Notes under the pieces: generated by a model
Told to the model about the DNA's origin: nothing
What the model saw: only the letters and a program-made list of their open reading frames with translations
Databases searched by the model: none
Made by a program: the position numbers and the translations under genes
Part shown: piece by piece, positions 20,870 to 30,700 of the stretch
Layout: the number at the start of each line of letters is the position of its first letter
Position numbering within the stretch: position 1 is the first letter of the stretch
DNA from: Gracilariopsis chorda
Taxonomy: Eukaryota; Rhodophyta; Florideophyceae; Gracilariales; Gracilariaceae
Assembly: GCA_003194525.1 (NCBI GenBank)
Contig: NBIV01000512.1
Coordinates: forward strand, 1-33,830
DNA length: 33,830 nt
Reading direction: 5' to 3'

Positions 20870-21421
20870 ATGACGAGAAGAGGGCGACGTCTAAACTCTG
20901 GTGGCGTTCGATCTAACTCAGGAGGTGCCAGAGACAATTCTGGAGGTGCCAGGTTGAACGCAGGCGGTGCAAGGCAAAACGCTGGTGGTCGTCGCGTCGG
21001 CAGTGGTGGAGCACGGGCTGGAGCTGGAAGACCCCGAAGAGCACCAGCTCTTCCAGCTCCAGATGAGTTGGGAGTAAATGAGAGCGGAGCACACGTTCAA
21101 GGACCTATTGTTCCAGTGGTTGAAGAAGACGAAATTACTCCTGCACCTACTTCGGTTGCAGCAGCAGTTAGCACAAGCGCCGCTGGAGCCAGTGAGTCCG
21201 CTGCCACAGATCTACCAACATCGTGCCCAATTCCTGGATTTCTGGAGTTTGTGAGAGGCCTTCCAAGTCACATTCCACCGCCTCCGATGCCTCCCCCTCT
21301 CCCACCGATGCCTGCAGAACAGATGCCTATTGCAATGGAATTGGAAGAGGATGAGATCATCCCTGCTCCCTCACAGCCACCGCCATCAGAGCAGCCTGCT
21401 ATGCCACAAGCTGAACAATAG
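20870..21421 (+). CDS. N-terminal low-complexity segment of the Rep protein, copy 4
   Basis: This 183-residue frame is equivalent to 7010-7561, with Gly at the polymorphic Arg/Gly codon (position 21008). The basic NSGGxR repeats could bind nucleic acid, and the acidic-proline part is likely disordered. It ends at TAG 21419-21421, and the main frame resumes in phase. Confidence 0.6.
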   Translation: MTRRGRRLNSGGVRSNSGGARDNSGGARLNAGGARQNAGGRRVGSGGARAGAGRPRRAPALPAPDELGVNESGAHVQGPIVPVVEEDEITPAPTSVAAAVSTSAAGASESAATDLPTSCPIPGFLEFVRGLPSHIPPPPMPPPLPPMPAEQMPIAMELEEDEIIPAPSQPPPSEQPAMPQAEQ

Positions 21422-21430
21422 GAAGAACAG

Positions 21431-24400
21431 ATGCCAGACCCGATGGAAGTGGAAGACGATGAGATCACCCCGGCTCCCTCACACCCGCCGCCGCAGCCTG
21501 CGTTGCCACAAGCTGAACAGGAAGAACAACAGATGTCCATTCCGATGGAGGTGGAAGCGGATGAGATCACACCGGCTCCCTCACACCAGCTGCAGCATCA
21601 GCCACAGCAACAGCTTGATATGACGGTCATGCACTGTGCTGGGCGTCCTGATCGAGGACTCTATCGCGTGTACTATGCGTGCGATTCCGTGGCAGCTCAG
21701 GCGAGGAATGATCCGGCCATCCGTGCAAGCGTGCCGGAGTTTGAGACGCTTCCCACTGCAGGTCAAAGGCGATGCGGAAGATGCGGCGAACACTCACACA
21801 CGCTCTCCTCCTGCCCGTACGCGGACTGGACATTGAAAATACATAGCTGCAAGTATTGCGGCTGTGTTTTGCTTGGCACAGAGGTCACTGGAGTGTGCTG
21901 TGGAATGAAAAGAATGTCAGGATGGGGCGTCACGTTCCGCAGAAGGCATAGCAGTGAGTTGGTTCGCAGTCTTTATAGCCTGAGAGCCTTCAACAGCCAT
22001 TTCCTCAACTTGAATACGCTCTTCGCGACGACGCAAGCGCTCATGGACATGTCGTATGTGATGGGAGGCGGTCCCTCCTTTCTCAGACTTGAGGGCAACG
22101 CAGCTCTCGCTCTGCCCGCGCAGAACCAGAACAACACGCGCTACAGCTTTCTGTGGGGTACTCGTCCACCTTCCTTGGATCCCTCTCACTATGCGCGTGC
22201 CAATTTGCGTGCGTTCATTCAAGACATCAACGTACGAGACATCGTGCCCAAGTTGTACGATGTGATCCAGCTCAAGCCAGACGTGGTGCGTGAGCGGTAC
22301 CGATCCATGCTTAGCACGCAACAACAACAACAAAATGCAGATACCGCCGTCGATATCAGCATGCAGGCAGCAGAAGAGGGAGTAGTCGTACGTGGTTACG
22401 AAGGAACCCGAAGTGCCACAGTCAGTGCTCCTCACGCAGGTGCTGGGCCTCTCCCTGAAGATGCTCCTGGTGGCGGGCCAACCATGATGAGAACGCTCGT
22501 CGTGGATCCAACTGGCCTGTATCGAGTGGAGTCTCAAGTACCGCGCTTGGTAGAAGGAACCGTAACCGAAGAGCACGCTGCAGTGACGAGCGCTGCTGCT
22601 GATGGAGCAGGGGCGACTGCGAATGCCGCAAACAATGCGCAAGTGCGGTACCGACTTCTAAAACCAGCATCCAAACTTGCAGAGAAGGGCACTTTCCCTC
22701 TTCTCTACCCGTACGGTGATCAGCACGAACCATTTGACATCGGCCTGTTCCTGGAGGCAAGGAACTCCACACAGCAAAGCTCAGATCTCAGCGTCAACGA
22801 GTGGAAGCTCCGAAAGCTCACCTGGGCTCAGAACGCGAAGCGACGTTTGTACTCAGACAACATCCTCCTCAACAGTGGACCGTTGATGCAGATGTGGATG
22901 CTCCGCACGCACACAAACATTGAGGACATGCGACTACGTTTCCTGGAGAGAGAACAACAGGCACGTATTGTACAAGAGCAAGAGATCCAGCAAGCACAGC
23001 AGCAAACAGGTCATGTGTCACCATACCAGTTCGCGCAAATGGGACGCATATTTCTGCCCGATGACTCGGTCAACTCAGCAGCGTACTGGAAGAACAAGCG
23101 CATGGATGTACAGGCGATCGTAGCACGGAGAGGACCGCCTTCTCTGTTCATTACAATCACCATGAACATCTGGAGAGAGGACATCCAGCGCCTTGGTATG
23201 GATACCAGCAATCGGAGTGCATTTACGGCACAGAGTAACCGCCCTCGACCGTTTGACCGACCTGATCTGATTGCAAGGGTGTACAACCAGTACGCAAACG
23301 ACTTCATGAAGGACTTGGAGAAGAACTCGGAGCACATCTTCGGATTGAAGTGCCTGGGGCTTGCATCAAAGCTCGAGTTTCAGGAGCGCAATGTGACTCA
23401 TCACCACATGCTCGTGTGGCTCGAAGGAGGCGTGATTGAAGACGTTGATGTGATCGACGAGCTGATTCGTGCAGAACTTCCTCTTCCCGGTGAAGACGAC
23501 GCGTTGCGTGCCCTCATTCGTTCCATGCACAGGCACCGCCACTCCACCTATTGCCGGAATCGCGCTGGGCGTTGCAAGTTTGCATACGACCGCAACATGA
23601 TTGTGCCGGAGACGTACATTGAAGAAGGAATGAATCGCGTGGTCTACCGCAGAAGAAGGCAACATGACCTCAAGATAGTGCCGTACAACCCAACTCTGAC
23701 CAAGAAGTACCGCTCTCATATCAACGTAGAGCGCACGCAAGGAGGGGGCGCAGTGGCTTATCTGATGAAGTACGCGTTTAAGCAGCCCAAAGCTCAGGAG
23801 GTGGTGCTCAATGTGAGTGATGCTAATGAGACAGGCACACACAACGAGCAGCAACAAGAGCCACAGGTGCAGAACGACATTCGTGCATACATGCGAGCGC
23901 GTGTGGTGGGCGCCGTCAATGCAGCTTGGAGACTTTTCGAGTTTCGACATGTTCACATCGTACCAAAAGTAGAGCGACTGGCCATTCACTTGGAAGGAGA
24001 GCGCACATTTCTGCTGAGAGGTCCCAACCAGCTTCTTTCTGCATCACAGCCGTCTACAATGGAGAGATACTTTGCAAGGCCCGACGCATACGCAAACCTC
24101 GACTACCTTTCGTACTTTGAAAAAGTTCGATTGTATCGCACGCTTCCAGCCCGCGTGCTTAACCAATACGACGGAGACAGCACCCAGGTGCCCACAGACG
24201 ACTGCAATCCGCCCATGTACGTGATAGAGCGCACGGAAGACGAGCAGTGTGTTGCAAGGATCAGAGGTGTTTCACCGTCCGACATTGAGCTATTTGCTCT
24301 GCGCTTGCCGCTCATGAATCACGGCTCGAGCTCTTATGAAGACGCAAGGAATTTCAACGGACAGCAGTATGGAACGTATCGTGAAACTGCGATTGTAAGC

Positions 24401-24832
24401 GGACTGCTCGCGGACGGATCTGAGTTTGATATTGCATTCCAAGAAGCAGTGCAGATATACAGCACGCCCTCCGAACTACGACGTCTGGTTGTCACACTAT
24501 ACCAACAAGGCGCAGACCCAGAAAAAATGGCCGTCGAAAACTGGGAGGCATTATGTAGTGACATACATACAGGAGATGAGCAGCAACGAAAGCAAGAAAT
24601 GTATCGACGTGTGGTGGAGATCTCAGACCGGCATGGAGGACGACTGCTTCGCGATCACAGCTTCTTCTATCAACACCTACAGCAGGATCATACAGCATTG
24701 ACTGAGGCGAATCGAGCTACAACAACTCGAGACGCACGAGTGGTGCGAAATTCGTCAACTTTGCAGTCAAGGTACGCCACCTTAAAACCTAGCCAAAGAC
24801 AAGTCATTGAAACCGTCATTGCCGCATTGTAA
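21431..24832 (+). CDS. Helitron Rep (HUH nuclease) protein, 1133 residues, copy 4
   Basis: This is the longest open frame in the window and carries a complete Rep region. Residues 1-60 hold DEITPAPS repeats. A CX2CX4HX4C zinc knuckle lies at C115, C118, H123 and C128, and a CxxC...CC finger at C140, C143, C156 and C157. The Helitron-like N domain spans roughly 430-800. The HUH motif sits at H657-H659 in LEFQERNVTHHHMLVWLEGG, and the two-tyrosine motif is YLMKYAFK (Y777, Y781). In the family these residues nick and rejoin single strands during rolling-circle transposition. The usual Pro before the histidines is Thr here. CAG at 23186-23188 replaces the stop found in copies 1-3. The frame stops before the helicase, so the product would be a Rep without a motor. 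The first Met is probably internal, because the same frame is open upstream to the TAG at 21419. Confidence 0.82.
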   Translation: MPDPMEVEDDEITPAPSHPPPQPALPQAEQEEQQMSIPMEVEADEITPAPSHQLQHQPQQQLDMTVMHCAGRPDRGLYRVYYACDSVAAQARNDPAIRASVPEFETLPTAGQRRCGRCGEHSHTLSSCPYADWTLKIHSCKYCGCVLLGTEVTGVCCGMKRMSGWGVTFRRRHSSELVRSLYSLRAFNSHFLNLNTLFATTQALMDMSYVMGGGPSFLRLEGNAALALPAQNQNNTRYSFLWGTRPPSLDPSHYARANLRAFIQDINVRDIVPKLYDVIQLKPDVVRERYRSMLSTQQQQQNADTAVDISMQAAEEGVVVRGYEGTRSATVSAPHAGAGPLPEDAPGGGPTMMRTLVVDPTGLYRVESQVPRLVEGTVTEEHAAVTSAAADGAGATANAANNAQVRYRLLKPASKLAEKGTFPLLYPYGDQHEPFDIGLFLEARNSTQQSSDLSVNEWKLRKLTWAQNAKRRLYSDNILLNSGPLMQMWMLRTHTNIEDMRLRFLEREQQARIVQEQEIQQAQQQTGHVSPYQFAQMGRIFLPDDSVNSAAYWKNKRMDVQAIVARRGPPSLFITITMNIWREDIQRLGMDTSNRSAFTAQSNRPRPFDRPDLIARVYNQYANDFMKDLEKNSEHIFGLKCLGLASKLEFQERNVTHHHMLVWLEGGVIEDVDVIDELIRAELPLPGEDDALRALIRSMHRHRHSTYCRNRAGRCKFAYDRNMIVPETYIEEGMNRVVYRRRRQHDLKIVPYNPTLTKKYRSHINVERTQGGGAVAYLMKYAFKQPKAQEVVLNVSDANETGTHNEQQQEPQVQNDIRAYMRARVVGAVNAAWRLFEFRHVHIVPKVERLAIHLEGERTFLLRGPNQLLSASQPSTMERYFARPDAYANLDYLSYFEKVRLYRTLPARVLNQYDGDSTQVPTDDCNPPMYVIERTEDEQCVARIRGVSPSDIELFALRLPLMNHGSSSYEDARNFNGQQYGTYRETAIVSGLLADGSEFDIAFQEAVQIYSTPSELRRLVVTLYQQGADPEKMAVENWEALCSDIHTGDEQQRKQEMYRRVVEISDRHGGRLLRDHSFFYQHLQQDHTALTEANRATTTRDARVVRNSSTLQSRYATLKPSQRQVIETVIAAL

Positions 24833-24982
24833 CAACGACAGGCGCTGCAGGAGCGAACAAGCACTCCTGGAAACGTGTTCTTTGTGCAAGGATCCGCAGG
24901 AACCGGGAAGACATACGTGCTCAACCTCCTTCGTGATATCGTTGAGTCGGAAGGAATGCTCGCTGAAATGACTGCTACATAA
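24833..24982 (+). pseudogene. Pif1 helicase N-terminal remnant (Walker A), copy 4
   Basis: In phase with the Rep frame after its TAA, this 49-codon stretch reads through VFFVQGSAGTGKTYVLNLLR, a clear Walker A (GSAGTGKT, 24890-24913), then [12 protein letters not shown], which resembles helicase motif Ia. It ends at TAA 24980-24982, exactly where the sequence jumps to C-terminal helicase sequence in another frame. It has no start codon of its own near the 5' end. Confidence 0.75.
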
Positions 24983-25040
24983 TGCGGCAGCGCTGGATCT
25001 GTTTCCTGGTGAGCGCTTCACTCTTCCGTCAGCGACAACC

Positions 25041-25625
25041 GTGCAACCTGTTCGTGGACAGAACCCAGAGTCTGCCTTTGCCAGTTCTATTGTCCCCGAG
25101 TTTGCATATCAGTATGCGCCTACTGGAGTACCGCCTCATAACCTGGACTTGAAGATTGGTGTGCCAGTTATGGTCATTCGGAACGTGCTGCATCCCGCTG
25201 TGGTCAACGCAAAGCCGTTCGTAGTCGTGCGTGTCGATCAATTTACGATGCAGGTGGCTCGATTCGACGAGAACAGACAGGTGCTCGAACGACAGCTCCT
25301 GCATCGTATCGACTTCGAGTTTTCTTTCGCGGATATTTGCATGATTCGAAGGCAGTTTCCCATTCTTCTCGCGTTTGCAGCTACCGTTCACAAAGGACAG
25401 GGAAAGACGTTGGATGGCTTGGTTGTGGATGTGCGATCCAACTTCTTCTGCGCTGGTCAGTTGTATGTCGCATTGTCGCGCGTTCGAAGGAACGACCATG
25501 TGCTGCTCCTGCATGATCCGCAGCTTACACCCTCGAATGCGCACACAATTCATCCCATGCCTGTTCCCATCGCCAACCCAGTGCTGCCTGAAGCTATTCA
25601 GTTCTGCATCCCTCCACAACCGTAA
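25041..25625 (+). CDS. Pif1-type helicase C-terminal fragment, copy 4
   Basis: This 194-residue frame has helicase motif V ([14 protein letters not shown], ~112-125) and motif VI (LYVALSRVR, ~141-149). The frame is open upstream to about 24972, adding [17 protein letters not shown], which aligns with the Pif1 region just before the C-terminal part. No Walker B (DE) box occurs between it and the Walker A remnant. The gene ends at TAA 25623-25625. Confidence 0.8.
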   Translation: MQPVRGQNPESAFASSIVPEFAYQYAPTGVPPHNLDLKIGVPVMVIRNVLHPAVVNAKPFVVVRVDQFTMQVARFDENRQVLERQLLHRIDFEFSFADICMIRRQFPILLAFAATVHKGQGKTLDGLVVDVRSNFFCAGQLYVALSRVRRNDHVLLLHDPQLTPSNAHTIHPMPVPIANPVLPEAIQFCIPPQP

Positions 25626-25727
25626 TCATATCTCTTGCATTCTTCTTTCATTGAATTAAACTACTTGCTTTTCTGCTTTTGCTTTCTCCACCCTCTTTTT
25701 TCCTCACCGCTGTTTATCACTCCTCCA

Positions 25728-26891
25728 CCGCGGCGCCCAGCGCCGCCCGCGGCCGAAGGCCGTCTCCACTTGTCTCAACACCCCCCACTCTTAATGATTT
25801 ACACATGTATGAGGGGGGTGTTGTTGACTGACGGGAGGCGTTGCGCCAATAAACCGCCCTGTATGCCCCTCTACGAGCATGCAAAACTGCCATTTGGCGC
25901 AACGCCTCCCTACCACTTAAAAAATTCAGCAGCAGCAGCAGCAGCAAAGCTTCCTGCTTACTGGCTGGCACTCCCATAATGACTGCAGTGCCATCCAGTT
26001 ACACAAAGCAACGTGTCGCGCGTTCTCATCATTGGCTGGCACTGCAGTCAATTTAGGCACCTAATAGGCACCTAAACACAAATTCCTACGGCTCCACATA
26101 CTCTCGGCGTCGCGGCGCCCCGTGGTTCCACGAGCGCTATTGCGAGCGCAAGCGAGCAAAGTGCTCGGAGAGCCTCCGAATGCTACTAAACACAACAAGC
26201 TACAAAAACAACGCGGCGCGCAGCGCCGCCCACGGCCGAAGGCCGTTTCCACTTGTCTCTCCATTATAAGTATTTGTTCCTCTATGAGGGGGGTGTTCTT
26301 GATTGAATGGAGGCGTTGCGCCACAGAATGCTCTTGCACGTCCCCGTTTGCCCATGCAAATCGCCCATTTGGCGCAACGCCTCCCTACCATTTAAAAAAT
26401 TCAGCAGCAGCAGCAGCAGCAAAGCTCCCTGCTTACTGGCTGGCACTCCTATAATGACTGCAGTTCCACCCAGTTACACAAAGCAACGTGTCGCGCTTTC
26501 TCATCATTGGCTGGCACTGCAGTCAACTTAGACACCTAAACACAAACCCTAATGGCTCCACATACTCTAGGCGCCGCGGCGCCCCGTGGTTCTGCGAGCG
26601 CTATTGCGAGCGCAAGCGAGCAAAGTGCTCGGAGAGCCTCCGAACGCTACGAAATACACAAAGCTACAAAAACCACGCGGCGTGCAGCGCCGCCCACGGC
26701 CGAAGGCCGTTTTCACTTGTCTCAACACCCCACTCTTAATGATTTACACATGTATGAGGGGGGTGTTGTTGACTGACGGGAGGCGTTGCTTCACAAATAC
26801 GCTTTGCACGCCCCCTTTTGCGCATGCAAATCGCCCATTTGGCGCAACGCCTCCCCACCATTAAAAGCATTCAGCAGCAGCAGCAGCAGCA
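25728..26891. repeat. Sub-repeats A, B, C of unit 4
   Basis: Blocks start at 25728, 26212 and 26676. The layout is as in unit 2. The B hairpin right arm ends CTCCC rather than CTCCA, shortening its stem by one pair. This unit and unit 5 share AAATTCC where units 1-3 have AAATCCC. Confidence 0.86.
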
Positions 26892-27008
26892 AAGCGTTCA
26901 GTTAATTAGCTGCTGCTGCTGCATGTTGACTGTGCAATGGCTGCTGAATGGCTTGCAATACAATCAAATTGTAGTGCCAGCCACTCAGCAGCAAAACCCC
27001 GCCTGTTC

Positions 27009-27119
27009 ATTCCGACACGTGGCAAATTGCACTGCGCCAGTGCATGCACGTGTGCTATATACTGAAGTTTCATTGCAGACATGCCTGCAACAGACGTATA
27101 TACTGCACTGGCGCAGTGC
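27009..27119. repeat. Variable segment with broken inverted repeat, unit 4
   Basis: The left arm matches only over 27029-27044. It then reads TGCACGTGTGCTATATACTG in place of the usual continuation. The right arm (27096-27119) is intact. Confidence 0.8.
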
Positions 27120-27188
27120 CAAATGCATGTCGCTTGCTGACCCTAACCACTATTTTGCATCCCATTCAGGCTTGGCTAATAGCGCAGT

Positions 27189-27588
27189 GTCGTAACCTTT
27201 TGCTACTTTGGGCACTGTTTGCTGGCCTGGGACCTAGGCAAGGCCGAGCTCGTGTGCAGGTCGCCACAAGAGTAACCCACTAAGTACCACGGATCTGGGA
27301 AAAGTCAGGTGCTCCTCTGTGGTATACTGGTCGTTTGACGGCGATCAGGAAGTCTGAGGGTTTACCGGACCTAATACCAGCTTGCTGTGCAGGGTCCGGG
27401 GCGGCCGCCGTGTCGTACCTCTTGGGGCCGGAAAGCACACTTCGGTGTGTGAGTAAAGGCAGACCAATCCTTACAACCGGACGCGGGTTAAACATCAAAC
27501 GGCTTGAAAACCGGCTGGGCACACTCCGCCCGTCATAATCCAACAGGAGTGTGTCGAGAGTTCCTGTGCTGCACACGACTGCATCGGG
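27189..27588 (+). other. GC-rich block with RNA-like folds, unit 4
   Basis: This is the same 400-base block, with the UUCG hairpin at 27436-27449. Its length is kept exactly in units 2, 3 and 4, although the neighbouring variable segment changes. Confidence 0.4.
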
Positions 27589-27589
27589 T

Positions 27590-27598
27590 AAATATAAG
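27590..27598 (+). promoter_or_regulatory. TATA-like motif upstream of copy 5
   Basis: AAATATAAG lies about 200 bases before the ATG, just before the terminal hairpin. The same motif occurs near 6811, 13753 and 20671 ahead of copies 2, 3 and 4. It is an AT-rich island in GC-rich sequence and could be the promoter. There is no transcript evidence. Confidence 0.25.
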
Positions 27599-27601
27599 CC
27601 T

Positions 27602-27640
27602 TGCAGCAATTTGTTTTTTTTAATTGCTGCATGCGACTAG
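27602..27640 (+). other. Hairpin followed by CTAG, candidate element 3' end, unit 4
   Basis: The 10-bp stem is 27602-27611 with 27622-27631, and CTAG is at 27637-27640. The stem is unchanged from the other units. Confidence 0.45.
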
Positions 27641-27790
27641 GCCCGGTGGGTGCAAAGCAACAAACTGCAACCAGTTTTTCACTTTCAACTTTGTGGTATA
27701 TTGGAAATTATTCTGGAACTCTGGCAAAGTTTTTAACAGTTTACAAAAACATAGAATTGTTTTTTTTTTTCCTTTTTCTGGTAAATTGAA
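27641..27790 (+). promoter_or_regulatory. Leader upstream of copy 5
   Basis: This is the same leader, two bases longer because the T tract has eleven T's instead of nine. Confidence 0.35.
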
Positions 27791-30700
27791 ATGACGAGAA
27801 GAGGGCGACGTCTAAACTCTGGTGGCGTTCGATCTAACTCAGGAGGTGCCAGAGACAATTCTGGAGGTGCCAGGTTGAACGCAGGCGGTGCAAGGCAAAA
27901 CGCTGGTGGTCGTCGCGTCGGCAGTGGTAGAGCACGGGCTGGAGCTGGAAGACCCCGAAGAGCACCAGCTCTTCCAGCTCCAGATGAGTTGGGAGTAAAT
28001 GAGAGCGGAGCACACGTTCAAGGACCTATTGTTCCAGTGGTTGAAGAAGACGAAATTACTCCTGCACCTACTTCGGTTGCAGCAGCAGTTAGCACAAGCG
28101 CCGCTGGAGCCAGTGAGTCCGCTGCCACAGATCTACCAACATCGTGCCCAATTCCTGGATTTCTGGAGTTTGTGAGAGGCCTTCCAAGTCACATTCCACC
28201 GCCTCCGATGCCTCCCCTCTCCCACCGATGCCTGCAGAACAGATGCCTATTGCAATGGAATTGGAAGAGGATGAGATCATCCCTGCTCCCTCACAGCCAC
28301 CGCCATCAGAGCAGCCTGCTATGCCACAAGCTGAACAAGAGGAAGAACAGATGCCAGACCCGATGGAAGTGGAAGACGATGAGATCACCCCGGCTCCCTC
28401 ACACCCGCCGCCGCAGCCTGCGTTGCCACAAGCTGAACAGGAAGAACAACAGATGTCCATTCCGATGGAGGTGGAAGCGGATGAGATCACACCGGCTCCC
28501 TCACACCAGCCGCAGCATCAGCCACAGCAACAGCTTGATATGACGGTCATGCACTGTGCTGGGCGTCCTGATCGAGGACTCTATCGCGTTTACTATGCGT
28601 GGGATTCCGTGGCAGCTCAGGCGAGGAATGATCCGGCCATCCGTGCAAGCGTGCCGGAGTTTGAGACGCTTCCCACTGCAGGTCAAAGGCGATGCGGAAG
28701 ATGCGGCGAACACTCACACACGCTCTCTTCCTGCCCGTACGCGGACTGGACATTGAAAATACATAGCTGCAAGTATTGCGGCTGTGTTTTGCTTGGCACA
28801 GAGGTCACTGGAGTGTGCTGTGGAATGAAAAGAATGTCAGGATGGGGCGTCACGTTCCCAGAAGGCATAGCAGTGAGTTAGTTCGCAGTCTTTATAGCCT
28901 GAGAGCCTTCCACAGCCATTTCCTCAACTTGAATACGCTCTTCGCGACGACGCAAGCGCTCATGGACATGTCGTATGTGACGGGAGGCGGTCCCTCCTTT
29001 CTCAGACTTGAGGGCAACGCAGCTCTCGCTCTGCCCGCGCAGAACCAGAACAACACGCGCTACAGCTTTCTGTGGGGTACTCATCCACCTTCCTTGGATC
29101 CCTCTCACTATGCGCGTGCCAATTTGCGTGCGTTCATTCAAGACATCAACGTACGAGACATCGTGCCCAATTTGTACGATGTGATCCAGCCCAAGCCAGA
29201 CGTGGTGCGTGAGCGGTACCGATCCATGCTTAGCACGCAACAACAACAACAAAATGCAGATACCGCCGTCGATATCAGCATGCAGGCAGCAGAAGAGGGA
29301 GTAGTCGTACGTGGTTACGAAGGAACCCGAAGTGCCACAGTCAGTGCTCCTCACGCAGGTGCTGGGGCCTCTCCCTGAAGATGCTCCTGGTGGCGGGCCA
29401 ACCATGATGAGAACGCTCGTCGTGGATCCAACTGGCCTGTATCGAGTGGAGTCTCAAGTACCGCGCTTGGTAGAAGGAACCGTAACCGAAGAGCACGCTG
29501 CAGTGACGAGCGCTGCTGCTGATGGAGCAGGGGCGACTGCGAATGCCGCAAACAATGCGCAAGTGCGGTACCGACTTCTAAAACCAGCATCCAAACTTGC
29601 AGAGAAGGGCACTTTCCCTCTTCTCTACCCGTACGGTGATCAGCACGAACCATTTGACATCGGCCTGTTCCTGGAGGCAAGGAACTCCACACAGCAAAGC
29701 TCAGATCTCAGCGTCAAAGAGTGGAAGCTCCGAAAGCTCACCTGGGCTCAGAACGCGAAGCGACGTTTGTACTCAGACAACATCCTCCTCAACAGTGGAC
29801 CGTTGATGCAGATGTGGATGCTCCGCACGCACACAAACATTGAGGACATGCGACTACGTTTCCTGGAGAGAGAACAACAGGCACGTATTGTACAAGAGCA
29901 AGAGATCCAGCAAGCACAGCAGCAAACAGGTCATGTGTCACCATACCAGTTCGCGCAAATGGGACGCATATTTCTGCCCGATGACTCGGTCAACTCAGCA
30001 GCGTACTGGAAGAACAAGCGCATGGATGTACAGGCGATCGTAGCACGGAGAGGAACCGCCTTCTCTGTTCATTACAATCACCATGAACATCTGGAGAGAG
30101 GACATCCAGCGCCTTGGTATGGATACCAGCAATCGGAGTGCATTTACGGCACAGAGTAACCGCCCTCGACCGTTTGACCGACCTGATCTGATTGCAAGGG
30201 TGTACAACCAGTACGCAAACGACTTCATGAAGGACTTGGAGAAGAACTCGGAGCACATCTTCGGATTGAAGTGCCTGGGGCTTGCATCAAAGCTCGAGTT
30301 TCAGGAGCGCAATGTGACTCATCACCACATGCTCGTGTGGCTCGAAGGAGCGTGATTGAAGACGTTGATGTGATCGACGAGCTGATTCGTGCAGAACTTC
30401 CTCTTCCGGTGAAGACGACGCGTTGCGTGCCCTCATTCGTTCCATGCACAGGCACCGCCACTCCACCTATTGCCGGAATCGCGCTGGGCGTTGCAAGTTT
30501 GCATACGACCGCAACATGATTGTGCCGGAGACGTACATTGAAGAAGGAATGAATCGCGTGGTCTACCGCAGAAGAAGGCAACATGACCTCAAGATAGTGC
30601 CGTACAACCCAACTCTGACCAAGAAGTACCGCTCTCATATCAACGTAGAGCGCACGCAAGGAGGGGGCGCAGTGGCTTATCTGATGAAGTACGCGTTTAA

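Larger units (their letters stand above)
20870..25625 (+). pseudogene. Helitron Rep/helicase, copy 4 (best preserved)
   Basis: This is the least damaged copy. The frame from ATG 20870 runs to 24832 with only one internal stop, TAG at 21419-21421, about 1320 codons. Domains in order are: basic NSGG/NAGG-Arg repeats, four DEI(T/I)PAP acidic repeats, CCHC knuckle, CxxC...CC finger, HUH motif (about 844-846 counted from 20870) and YLMKY tyrosines. TAA at 24830-24832 then precedes 49 in-frame codons with Walker A (24890-24913) and the motif Ia-like EMTAT, closed by TAA at 24980-24982. The helicase C-terminus continues one frame over to 25625. The roughly 480 bp between Walker A and motif V is far shorter than in Pif1 helicases I know, so about 200 residues appear deleted. 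Confidence 0.88.
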
